DNA from: Alphaproteobacteria bacterium
Lineage (GTDB): Bacteria > Pseudomonadota > Alphaproteobacteria > UBA9219
NCBI GenBank assembly: GCA_028693775.1
Contig: JAQUUS010000047.1
Span: 1 to 9,326 of the forward strand
Length of the DNA: 9,326 nt
Direction: 5' to 3'
Shown in pieces: positions 1 to 5,903 of the stretch (positions are counted from its first letter, which is position 1; every line of letters starts with the position of its first letter). The translations under genes and the position numbers were made by a program. The notes under the pieces were generated by a model that saw nothing but the letters and a program-made list of their open reading frames with translations, made no database searches and had not been told where the DNA came from.

Positions 1-1731
1 CGGATGCAGGACCAGAACGAAATGGAAATGTATCTCGACGTGCCGTTCACACGCGCGCGCTTCGAAGAAATGATCCGGGATTCGATCATGAGGACCATCG
101 ATCTGGTCCGGACGATCCTGAGCGAAAACAACACAACGCACGAAGAAATCGACCGCATCGTGTTCATCGGCGGCCCGAGCCGCATTCCGCTGATCCGCCA
201 GCTCGTCTCGAGCGAACTGGGGATCGCCACAGACGTCAAAACGGACCCCATGACGGCAGTGGCCATAGGCGCAGCCTACTACTGCGAAGGCCGGCAGTGG
301 ACCGCGCCGGACGTCAGCGAGCCCAAGCCCGTCCAGGCATCGGCGCCCGTCCCCGACGAACCCCGCGTCACCTACTCCTACACATCGCGCACGCCCAACG
401 ACAAAACGATCGTCACCGTGCACGTTTCCGGCCCGGAGGCCGACGGACGGCAAGTCCAGCTGGTCACGAACAAATGGGATTCCGGCATGCTGCCGTTGGC
501 CGACAGCCTGACCATCCTCGTTCCGCTCGAAGAGATCGGAAAGCACGAAATCACGGCTCACGTCCTCGACGAGAAGGGAACGGTGCTGCCGCAACACGAC
601 CAGAAGCTGACCATCGACCGGCTTGTCGCCTCGACGGGTCAAATCCCGGCCGCGCAAACGATCGCCATCAAGGCGCTCTCGCACGTTACGGCGCAAGAAA
701 ACACCCTGATGCCGCTGGTCAAAAAGAACGACACGCTCCCGGCCACCGGCTCCGTCAAGTTCACGGCGGCGCGGGCCCTGAAAGCGCGCGAACCCGGCCA
801 CCTGAGCTTCGAGCTGTTCCAGATCGAATACGAAGATCGCGTCGATCTCAACCTGTGCATCGGCGTCTTCCGCATCGGCGGCGAAGACCTTCCGAACAAC
901 TACGAAATCAAGCAAGGCGCATCCCTGTCCTTCGACTGGCAAATGACCGACAGCGGAATTTTGCAAGCAAACGTCCGCATCGAAAGCGACGACGAAAAAC
1001 CGCTTGAGCTCAAAGCGCCGCGCTTCTACGCGCCCCAAACGGGCCAGGTCTCGTTTGCAGGCGAAACGGGCGTCAAGTTCGCAACGGCCATCGTCAAGCA
1101 AGGCGAAAGCGAATGGGGCGACCTTGCCGCAGCCGTGGGCCCCGAAGGCGGCCCCGAAGTCCAGCTTCTGAAAATGAGGCTCCAGGAACAAAACGAAACG
1201 CTGCTTGAATCGAAGAGCGATCCCGAATCCCTGCGCCGCGTGACGGAAGAAGTGCGCTTCATCCGTCAGGACATCGCGCGCATCGGCAAAAAGCACCGTC
1301 CCGCGCTGCTCCAGCGCCGTCTCGGCAAAATGACGGCGGTCTACAACCGCATCGCCCGAGGCCACGCGAAAAAGTCGGAGAACGAACGCTTCGACAACCA
1401 CGCAGGCAAAGTCCAGGCCATCATCGACGGCAACGACGGCAAATTCTTCGACGATGCGGACCTGCACATGTCGGAAATGAGAGACCTGTTCTTCGCCATC
1501 GCATGGAGAGATCCGGGCTACGTCAAGGCGTGGTTCAAGAGGCTGTCCGGCGAAGCGTTCCTGTTCCCCGATACGGCGGAATTCGAAACGCTGGTAAAGG
1601 AAGGCAACGACATCGACATCAAGACGGCGCCCGAAGCCCTTCGCGAAATCGTGAAGAAAATGCTGGCCGCGCGCATCTCTCTGGGCGCAAGCGACACCGC
1701 CAGCGAGCTCGCGAACATCGTCAAAGCCTGA
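1..1731 (+). CDS. Hsp70-family protein with divergent C-terminal half (5' partial)
   Basis: The frame is open from base 1, so the gene begins upstream; the Met at base 4 is internal. Residues below are counted from that Met. Residues 14-25 (PFTRARFEEMIR) and 54-65 (FIGGPSRIPLIR), followed by DPMTAVAIGAA at 81-91, match the last part of an Hsp70 nucleotide-binding domain, including the glycine-rich adenosine-binding loop. The rest is not a DnaK-type C-terminus. About 120-205 looks like an Ig-like beta-sandwich. About 245-330 (GVFRIGGEDLP, then a segment with D-SGIL) resembles a degenerate Hsp70 substrate-binding beta domain. From 380 to 575 it is charged and mostly helical, perhaps replacing the lid. 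No EEVD-like tail, signal peptide or membrane segment is seen. It is probably a cytosolic ATP-dependent chaperone-like protein with specialised clients. The Hsp70 assignment is firm; the domain reading after residue 100 is inference. Confidence 0.85.
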   Translation, partial: RMQDQNEMEMYLDVPFTRARFEEMIRDSIMRTIDLVRTILSENNTTHEEIDRIVFIGGPSRIPLIRQLVSSELGIATDVKTDPMTAVAIGAAYYCEGRQWTAPDVSEPKPVQASAPVPDEPRVTYSYTSRTPNDKTIVTVHVSGPEADGRQVQLVTNKWDSGMLPLADSLTILVPLEEIGKHEITAHVLDEKGTVLPQHDQKLTIDRLVASTGQIPAAQTIAIKALSHVTAQENTLMPLVKKNDTLPATGSVKFTAARALKAREPGHLSFELFQIEYEDRVDLNLCIGVFRIGGEDLPNNYEIKQGASLSFDWQMTDSGILQANVRIESDDEKPLELKAPRFYAPQTGQVSFAGETGVKFATAIVKQGESEWGDLAAAVGPEGGPEVQLLKMRLQEQNETLLESKSDPESLRRVTEEVRFIRQDIARIGKKHRPALLQRRLGKMTAVYNRIARGHAKKSENERFDNHAGKVQAIIDGNDGKFFDDADLHMSEMRDLFFAIAWRDPGYVKAWFKRLSGEAFLFPDTAEFETLVKEGNDIDIKTAPEALREIVKKMLAARISLGASDTASELANIVKA

Positions 1732-1882
1732 GCCCCGGTTTTTTAGTTAACGCAAGCCCGCTGCATAACGCGCCCGGCCATCGGCGCGCCTCCGGTTTTG
1801 GTTAACCGCGATTTTCCCTTTTGAAACCATTTGCGCCCCCCTATGCTGCCCTCCATAGACAATGCACTCTTTGAGAAAAGTC
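1732..1882. other. Intergenic spacer with repeated CCGGTTTT...GTTAAC motif
   Basis: A 150-base gap follows the Hsp70-like gene. The motif CCGG, a T-run and GTTAAC occurs twice, at 1735-1753 and 1792-1809. Between the copies lies an inverted repeat (CGCGCC at 1769-1774, GGCGCG at 1783-1788). It is followed after a few bases only by four Ts, so it is at best a weak terminator. TTGAAA at 1821-1826 and TATGCT at 1842-1847 are a poorly spaced (15 bp) promoter candidate for the next gene. No convincing terminator or promoter can be assigned. Confidence 0.3.
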
Positions 1883-2305
1883 ATGAGACAGCCGCGAACA
1901 GACCGCCTTTTGCTTGGCCCCATTTCGGAATATCTCCTGTCTGTCGGAGAAGAAAAACTCCCCCGGCGCTTCAAAAAATCCGGCGAATTGACGGCGCGCT
2001 GCAAAGCCTGCGCCTACGCCATTCCCGACGAAACCTATCGCTACAGAAGCGCCGTGATGCTTGAATGCGGAGCCTTTCCGAACGCGCACGTCGATCCCCC
2101 GGCCAGTTGGACCGAAGAAGCAATCAGAGACTACTATTACGGAACAGGCGCCCAATACCGCGACAGCGCGACGCAGGCCATCACAAACGCGAGATACCCG
2201 CAGGTGATCGAAATGAACCGGCACGGACAATGCGAAACCTTCGAAAGGATTTCGCTCCGGGAAGCCGTCAAACGCCGTTTCAGCCGCACCGCCCCGGCCC
2301 CCTGA
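1883..2305 (+). CDS. Hypothetical small protein with a CxxC pair
   Basis: This is a 140-residue protein I do not recognise. The start at 1883 is preferred because a purine-rich GAGAAAAG lies 3-10 bases upstream. An in-frame ATG at 1862 would add seven residues but has no visible ribosome-binding site. The protein is basic and soluble, with no membrane segment or signal peptide. It carries C40-x-x-C43 in a short ARCKAC stretch, plus C62 and C117. Four cysteines could form a metal site, but their spacing matches no zinc ribbon I can name. The middle (about 76-105) is predicted helical with a YYYGTG stretch, and the C-terminus is arginine-rich. It lies between the Hsp70-like gene and another unknown gene on the same strand, with gaps of 151 and 87 bases, so co-transcription is possible but not shown. 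It is probably a real gene; its function is unknown. Confidence 0.6.
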   Translation: MRQPRTDRLLLGPISEYLLSVGEEKLPRRFKKSGELTARCKACAYAIPDETYRYRSAVMLECGAFPNAHVDPPASWTEEAIRDYYYGTGAQYRDSATQAITNARYPQVIEMNRHGQCETFERISLREAVKRRFSRTAPAP

Positions 2306-2332
2306 CGGTAAAAACGATTGTTTCTCAAAGCA

Positions 2333-2361
2333 TAGGCAAACCCGCACAAGGCTGCTATAAA
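2333..2361 (+). promoter_or_regulatory. Candidate sigma70-type promoter for the 2393 gene
   Basis: TATAAA at 2356-2361 (5 of 6 to TATAAT) is preceded by TGC, an extended -10 arrangement. TAGGCA at 2333-2338 (4 of 6 to TTGACA) lies 17 bp upstream. Transcription would start around 2368, giving a leader of about 25 bases. The same TGCTATAAA string occurs on the minus strand in front of the YdcH-family gene. This is read from the sequence only. Confidence 0.4.
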
Positions 2362-2392
2362 TAGCGGTCCCTGCAGAAGCGACGGAATTGCC

Positions 2393-3112
2393 ATGAGCTT
2401 CATAGAAAGAGCCCAAAACAAAGCGACCCGCGCACCGACCAAATACGAAGAAAAGCTTCTTGCGGAAATAGACTCCCTGAACGCAAAGGTCGCGCGGCTC
2501 GAAGCCGAAAAAGCCGAGTTGCGCCGTCAACTGAAAGACTCCGACATCTATCCGTCGATCCCTTTCGAAAAAATCAACAGCCTGATCGAAGGCAAGGGAA
2601 TCTATCTGGGCGTCTGGCCCCTCAAAGACAGGCATGGAACGGAGCTGGGCCTTTTCAGCGTCTTCGCCGCGCCTGAGGATCTGAAAAACGCCGAAGGCAA
2701 TCCGCGCATGACGTTCGCCCAGGCCTCCGAAGAACTGTGTCGGGGCACGAAATGGTACGGCATCGCAGGCCGCCGGTTCGATAGCGAGCCGGTGTTGGCG
2801 GAAGCCTTGAGAAGCAAATCCTACAAAGGGGAATGGTTCATTCCGCCCAAAATACTCATGATCGCCGACGGCCCCTGTCTCTATCAGAACAGAAACAAAG
2901 GAGCCCTTGCCAGAACGCTGTCGACAGATCCCAGCGACGGAAACGATGAGTATATGACCTGCACGGCCCTGTTGTTCGCCCCCGATGTGACGAGCGTAAA
3001 ATTCTCTTCCGGAACCACCAGTTTTTTGGAAATCGACGAAGACAAAGCCCGCTGCCGGCCCTTCCGGCTCGAACGGATCGATGCCAACGCGTTCAGGAAA
3101 GCTAGGCTATGA
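2393..3112 (+). CDS. Hypothetical protein: N-terminal coiled coil plus possible DUF1566/Lcl-like domain
   Basis: The product has 239 residues. Residues about 17-50 are rich in Leu, Glu, Lys and Arg with heptad spacing (KLLAEIDSLNAKVARLEAEK), so a coiled coil and oligomerisation are likely. The remainder (about 65-239) is a mixed alpha/beta region. The GEWFIPP stretch at 146-152 and a later segment ending in CRPFRLER recall the W-x-x-P core and closing strand of DUF1566/Lcl C-terminal-like domains found in phage, surface and fibre-associated proteins; this resemblance is weak. No signal peptide or transmembrane segment is seen, so secretion is not indicated. A weak GGA lies 6 bases before the ATG. 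The 3' end overlaps the end of the convergent YdcH-family gene by 11 bases. Function is unknown; that it is a gene is fairly secure. Confidence 0.65.
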   Translation: MSFIERAQNKATRAPTKYEEKLLAEIDSLNAKVARLEAEKAELRRQLKDSDIYPSIPFEKINSLIEGKGIYLGVWPLKDRHGTELGLFSVFAAPEDLKNAEGNPRMTFAQASEELCRGTKWYGIAGRRFDSEPVLAEALRSKSYKGEWFIPPKILMIADGPCLYQNRNKGALARTLSTDPSDGNDEYMTCTALLFAPDVTSVKFSSGTTSFLEIDEDKARCRPFRLERIDANAFRKARL

Positions 3113-3302
3113 TATCTGGCAAAAGCTTGCTTTCGGTCTGCAAGATCTCATCGCGAATGATGAGTTTGCGTTTTTTCAAGCGCTGAATCTGAATCATATC
3201 GGGAACGGCGCGCTGAGACAGAGCCGTAATGGCGTCGTCAAGATCGCGATGCTCGGCCTTCAACTGGACCAGAAGTTCCTTTAACTTTTCCTGCTCGTTC
3301 AT
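3102..3302 (-). CDS. YdcH family (DUF465) small protein
   Basis: This 66-residue protein shows the family hallmarks: LKAEHRDLDDAI at 14-25, then QRLKKRKLIIRDEI at 40-53 and a C-terminal LLPDIIA. The length is typical of alphaproteobacterial YdcH/DUF465 proteins, which are short, charged helical hairpins of unknown function, cytosolic and common in this class. It sits downstream of rplL on the same strand but is separated from it by an intrinsic terminator, and it has its own -10-like element, so it is probably transcribed independently. A GGTGAG lies about 12 bases before the ATG, rather far for a Shine-Dalgarno site. Its stop codon lies inside the end of the convergent 2393-3112 gene. The family call is confident. 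Confidence 0.88.
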   Translation of the reverse strand: MNEQEKLKELLVQLKAEHRDLDDAITALSQRAVPDMIQIQRLKKRKLIIRDEILQTESKLLPDIIA

Positions 3303-3328
3303 ATCGCTAAACTCACCGTAGATGCCGA

Positions 3329-3337
3329 TTTATAGCA
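3329..3337 (-). promoter_or_regulatory. Candidate extended -10 for the YdcH-family gene
   Basis: On the minus strand TGC directly precedes TATAAA (3334 down to 3329). This lies about 27 bases upstream of the start codon at 3302 and downstream of the rplL terminator. At a 17-bp spacing the -35 position reads TGGCGC, a poor match, so the call rests on the -10 alone. Confidence 0.35.
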
Positions 3338-3398
3338 GAAAATGCGGCAGTGCGCCATGATTGGATGAAGAGGACGCAAACAAAGCGCCCGCGCCGAC

Positions 3399-3425
3399 AA
3401 AAAAGGCGGGGATTGCCCCCGCCTT
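3399..3425 (-). terminator. Rho-independent terminator of rplJL
   Basis: On the minus strand a GGCGGGG/CCCCGCC stem (3423-3417 paired with 3411-3405, extended by two A-T pairs) closes a five-base loop. It runs directly into six Ts (3404-3399). It lies about 80 bases after the rplL stop codon and before the YdcH-family gene. This is a textbook intrinsic terminator. Confidence 0.9.
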
Positions 3426-3436
3426 GATTGTTTCCG

Positions 3437-3454
3437 GCTCCCGCAAACGGGAGC
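3437..3454 (-). repeat. Perfect 7-bp stem-loop in the rplL 3' UTR
   Basis: GCTCCCG at 3437-3443 and CGGGAGC at 3448-3454 are perfect inverted arms around a four-base loop. There is no T-run behind it, so it is not itself a terminator. In the rplJL transcript it would form just upstream of the terminator hairpin and could protect the 3' end from exonucleases. That role is inference. Confidence 0.6.
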
Positions 3455-3502
3455 GAGAGGATCCCGAAAAAGAACGCCGAAGCGCCTTTTCCGAGAAGAA
3501 GC

Positions 3503-3877
3503 TTACTTGAGTTCGACGCCGGCGCCTGCCGCTTCGAGCTGCTTCTTGAACTTCTCGGCATCGGCCTTGCTGACGCCTTCCTTAAGAGGCTTGGGCGCGC
3601 CTTCGACCAGATCCTTGGCTTCCTTGAGGCCAAGACCGGTGATCGCGCGGACTTCCTTAATGACTTCGATCTTCTTGTCGCCGGCCTTGGTGAGAACGAC
3701 CGTGAATTCGGTCTTCTCTTCGGCAGCGGCAGCGCCGGCGCCAGCAGCGACGGCAGCGACGGCAACCGGAGCAGCGGCGCTAACGCCCCACTTCTCTTCC
3801 AGAGCCTTCGACAATTCGGCGGCTTCCAGAACGGTCAGGGTCGACAATTCTTCAACCAGTTTTTCAATGTTAGCCAT
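3503..3877 (-). CDS. rplL: 50S ribosomal protein L7/L12
   Basis: This is the ribosomal stalk protein, present as dimers on L10. It recruits and stimulates the translational GTPases EF-Tu, EF-G and IF2. All three parts of the family are visible in its 124 residues. There is an N-terminal dimerisation helix (about 1-32, EKLVEELSTLTVLEAAELSK). An Ala-rich flexible hinge follows (about 34-54). The globular C-terminal domain (about 55-124) holds the conserved factor-binding stretch KIEVIKEVRAITGLGLKEAK at 69-88 and then VEGAP. The length is standard. A GGAG Shine-Dalgarno motif precedes the ATG. It follows rplJ by 57 bases on the same strand. Unusually, rpoB does not follow; a terminator and a YdcH gene do. 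Confidence 0.98.
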   Translation of the reverse strand: MANIEKLVEELSTLTVLEAAELSKALEEKWGVSAAAPVAVAAVAAGAGAAAAEEKTEFTVVLTKAGDKKIEVIKEVRAITGLGLKEAKDLVEGAPKPLKEGVSKADAEKFKKQLEAAGAGVELK

Positions 3878-3934
3878 GGTACTCTCTCCTTTGTTGAACT
3901 TTGTTATGTTGAATGATGAAGCGGATAAAACCCG

Positions 3935-4465
3935 TTATGCGTCCTGACGCCCGCGAGCGGCCAAAACGCGCGCAACCTGCCCGCCCGGTTCCTTGAGAAC
4001 GCGAGCGATCTTGGTCGCAGGAGCCTGCAACAAGCCAACAATCTTGGCGCGAAGCTCGTTCAGCGAAGGCAGTGAAGCAAGGACCTTGACCCGGGCTTCA
4101 TCCAGAACTTCGCCATTCATGATGCCGCCAAGAACCTTGAACTTGTCGTTTTTCTTGGCGAAAGCCACCGAAACCTTGGCGGCCGCAATAGGATCTTTCG
4201 AATAAGCGAGGGCGGTGGGACCGCGCAGGAACTGCTCGATCTCGGCGAACTTGCCCTTTTCGATGGCGTGCTTGACCAGCTTGTTCTTGGCGACCTTGAG
4301 GCCGACGCCCTCTTTGCGCATGGCGACGCGCAAGTCACGCGTTTCGCTGGCGTTCAAGCCGAGCTGCTGGGTAACAACGATGATTTCGGAATCCTTGATC
4401 TCCGAATCGATGTCGGCAATAAGCGTCTCTTTCGCCTTCCGATTTGGACTAACGTGCTCAGTCAT
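3935..4465 (-). CDS. rplJ: 50S ribosomal protein L10
   Basis: L10 anchors the L7/L12 stalk to 23S rRNA beside L11. Free L10-L12 complex usually represses its own operon by binding the mRNA leader. Within the 176 residues, the N-terminal rRNA-binding globule contains KVAKNKL (57-63) and LRGPTALA (80-87). The C-terminal spine that binds L12 dimers starts near 132 (LPSLNELRAKIVGLLQAPA) and runs to about 169. The N-terminus (MTEHVSPNRKAKETLIADI) is a few residues longer than in many homologues. The start is supported by a strong GAAGGAG seven bases upstream (4479-4473). It heads a two-gene operon with rplL; rplK and rplA, its usual upstream neighbours, are missing and an opposite-strand gene lies there instead. 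Confidence 0.97.
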   Translation of the reverse strand: MTEHVSPNRKAKETLIADIDSEIKDSEIIVVTQQLGLNASETRDLRVAMRKEGVGLKVAKNKLVKHAIEKGKFAEIEQFLRGPTALAYSKDPIAAAKVSVAFAKKNDKFKVLGGIMNGEVLDEARVKVLASLPSLNELRAKIVGLLQAPATKIARVLKEPGGQVARVLAARGRQDA

Positions 4466-4745
4466 GCATCTGCTCCTTCAAGTCGAGACAACAACGCGCT
4501 GCAATGGCGCAGCGATAAATTCCATTTATGTCGGAGAAAAAGAGAAAGACGACGCACGAACGGGGCAAAAGCCCGCAATTCCGCAGATCAAGTCTTGCCC
4601 TATCTATGTTGGCGAATTTTAAGCTTCCGAAGAAGCGCCCACAGTCTCCGACAGGCATGCCCCGTTTCCGAGGCAGAGGGTTTTTAGCCCAAACCTTAAC
4701 GGAAAAGCAAACAAAAAAAGCCCCGAAGACGCATGAACCAGGGCA
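4466..4745 (-). promoter_or_regulatory. Candidate structured rplJ leader
   Basis: About 280 bases upstream of rplJ contain no gene but several minus-strand hairpins. Reading towards rplJ these are: a U-tract hairpin (4744-4713); a GCTTC-TTCG-GAAGC stem with the very stable UUCG tetraloop (4636-4623); a GGGC-TTTT-GCCC hairpin (4574-4563); and a 6-bp CGCTGC/GCAGCG stem (4514-4497) ending about 18 bases before the Shine-Dalgarno site. L10 leaders are known autoregulatory sites in bacteria. I cannot confirm the L10-leader kink-turn by eye, and no convincing promoter was found. A TAAAAT at 4621-4616 is the best -10-like element, without a good -35. Confidence 0.4.
4713..4744 (-). terminator. Intrinsic terminator or attenuator upstream of rplJ
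   Basis: On the minus strand GCCCTGG (4744-4738) can pair with TCGGGGC (4726-4720). This gives seven pairs, two of them G-U, around an 11-base loop, followed at once by seven Ts (4719-4713). No minus-strand gene lies upstream before the plus-strand gene at 4827. It therefore either attenuates rplJ transcription or stops antisense transcription. It points the wrong way for any plus-strand gene. Confidence 0.5.
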
Positions 4746-4785
4746 TTAACCAAGATAACAGCGTAATAGTTTCGCGCGCCGCATC

Positions 4786-4791
4786 TATAAT
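4786..4791 (+). promoter_or_regulatory. Consensus -10 element for the 4827 gene
   Basis: A perfect TATAAT lies 36-41 bases before the ATG at 4827. No recognisable -35 box is present at 16-18 bp, where the sequence around 4762-4769 is TA-rich but not TTGACA-like. The promoter may depend on an activator or upstream contacts. The call rests on the -10 only. Confidence 0.4.
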
Positions 4792-4826
4792 GGCAGCGAA
4801 AATTTCATATATTTAAAGGCATTTTC

Positions 4827-5327
4827 ATGGAAAACGAACATCAGGCAACCGCCCAAACCCTGCCCCGTCCCATCGCCGCTTTTGTCCAGAAAAGCGTGGT
4901 GAACATTCTGTCCATCAAGGGATTATACCCTCGGATGTCTCAAAAGTTCAAAGGCACCGAACTCGTGTCCGACCGCGAAGCCAAGGTAGGCATGTTCATG
5001 TACTTTGCGTTCTACGAACCCCTGAAAATGGACCAGCTCGACCTGTTGTTTTTCGGAAAACATGTCGTGCCGACCGCGCTTGAATGCTGCACGGAAGAGC
5101 AAAAAACAAAAATCTTCGCGCCAACAAAAGGCCTCGACGAAGAACACGTCGAGATCCTCAAAGTCTTCCAACGCAGAGCCATGAGCGAAGAAAACGCAGC
5201 AATCTACGGCAACCTCATCGAAGCCTTCCGCATCGCGCTGGATCAGAGAGATCAAATCACCCGCGATCAAACATCGACAGGCCAGAACAACGCAAAAACC
5301 AACGGTTCCGCGCCCTCCCTGCAATAG
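4827..5327 (+). CDS. Hypothetical protein, orphan
   Basis: This 166-residue protein is not one I recognise. It begins with a polar N-terminus, and residues about 15-35 are amphipathic. A more hydrophobic stretch near 54-64 (VGMFMYFAFYE) and 70-78 (QLDLLFFGK) is too short and too interrupted for a clear membrane helix. A Cys-Cys pair lies at 87-88. The segment 103-142 is helical and charged. The last 25 residues (Gln, Asn, Thr and Ser rich) look disordered. The start is supported by AAAGG seven bases upstream and a consensus -10 element. It points away from rplJ and converges on the 5383-5748 gene with a 55-base gap. The coding reading is supported by length, start signals and promoter; no function can be given. 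Confidence 0.6.
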   Translation: MENEHQATAQTLPRPIAAFVQKSVVNILSIKGLYPRMSQKFKGTELVSDREAKVGMFMYFAFYEPLKMDQLDLLFFGKHVVPTALECCTEEQKTKIFAPTKGLDEEHVEILKVFQRRAMSEENAAIYGNLIEAFRIALDQRDQITRDQTSTGQNNAKTNGSAPSLQ

Positions 5328-5382
5328 CCAAGGAAAAGCAGTCCGCAAAAAATGGTTCGGGAAAATCAGGAAGCCCTGTGCG

Positions 5383-5748
5383 TCAGAGCCTTGCCTTCGG
5401 AACGATCATGCGAAGCACGCTCCCGATAAGGCTTTCCGCAAAGCCCCCCTTGACCACGGGAGGAACGAAAGCGTCGAGTCCGGCTTTTTTATAAGCGTCG
5501 AGAATGTCGCGCGGTGTCTCGTGCAAAAATTCCAAAGTCTCGTATTTCCAGCCGTCCTCAAACGTGCTGACAATCCGCGCACACGTCCGCGCGCTTCCTT
5601 TCAACACAGGAACGAGCTCTTTCAATTCGGTGCAGCGGGTCTTGCTGGCAATGGTCTCGCCATGAAGATCGCGCGTGTGCCCCTCGCCGTGTTTAGCTTC
5701 GGCTCTGAGGGTAACGCTGCCGTCTCTCCAAAAAAGCGTCTTGACCAT
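5383..5748 (-). CDS. Hypothetical protein, orphan
   Basis: This 121-residue protein is not one I recognise. It looks like a small soluble alpha/beta protein. The N-terminal strands (KTLFWRDGSVTLRAEAKHGEG) alternate polar and hydrophobic residues. A helix rich in Glu and Leu follows near 40-50. EDGWKYETLEFLHETPRDIL at 64-83 is a strand-helix pair, and 100-121 is a basic hydrophobic tail. Cysteines lie at 39 and 56. No signal peptide is seen. AAAGG six bases before the ATG supports the start. The gene is convergent with 4827-5327 and divergent from the 5904 gene. Its 5' UTR carries a palindrome followed by a T-tract, which may control it. Confidence 0.6.
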   Translation of the reverse strand: MVKTLFWRDGSVTLRAEAKHGEGHTRDLHGETIASKTRCTELKELVPVLKGSARTCARIVSTFEDGWKYETLEFLHETPRDILDAYKKAGLDAFVPPVVKGGFAESLIGSVLRMIVPKARL

Positions 5749-5756
5749 GAAAATCC

Positions 5757-5779
5757 TTTAAAAAAATCGGCCAGGCCGA
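5757..5779 (-). promoter_or_regulatory. Palindrome plus T-tract in the 5' UTR of the 5748 gene
   Basis: TCGGCC at 5767-5772 and GGCCGA at 5774-5779 are perfect inverted arms around one base. On the minus strand the palindrome is followed directly by seven Ts and then the AAAGG Shine-Dalgarno site of the gene starting at 5748. Folded as RNA it gives TCGG/CCGA with a five-base loop, a short terminator-like hairpin. It could be a protein operator or a small attenuator. The structure is visible; the role is inference. Confidence 0.4.
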
Positions 5780-5790
5780 ACCCTCTGAAT

Positions 5791-5820
5791 TTAACACGTT
5801 TTGCGTGAAATCAATATAGA
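5791..5820 (+). promoter_or_regulatory. Candidate promoter for the 5904 gene
   Basis: TTAACA at 5791-5796 (5 of 6 to TTGACA) and TATAGA at 5815-5820 (4 of 6 to TATAAT) are 18 bp apart. A small inverted repeat, CACG (5795-5798) and CGTG (5804-5807), begins in the last bases of the -35 box and extends into the spacer. It could be an operator. The predicted leader is about 75 bases and includes three TTAA-type motifs between 5839 and 5872. Confidence 0.35.
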
Positions 5821-5903
5821 AATTGGGCCGTCCGCGCGTTAACCACCTAACGCCTTAAACATCCAGATTTAACGCCGCCGCCTTGCTTTGAGCTTTTACT
5901 TTC

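Noticed and set aside
1841..2635. A 264-codon open frame on the minus strand
   Set aside because: It lies antisense across two plus-strand genes with better start signals. The translation is Phe/Gly/Val-rich with no recognisable motif, as expected of a shadow frame in GC-rich DNA.
3428..3947. Plus-strand open frames opposite rplL and its flanks
   Set aside because: They are antisense to a certain ribosomal protein gene and have Ala/Ser/Gly-rich low-complexity translations. They have no family resemblance.
5839..5872. CtrA-type binding site (TTAA-N7-TTAA) before the 5904 gene
   Set aside because: Three TTAA-containing motifs are present, but their spacings are 12 and 10 bases rather than 7, so the consensus is not met.
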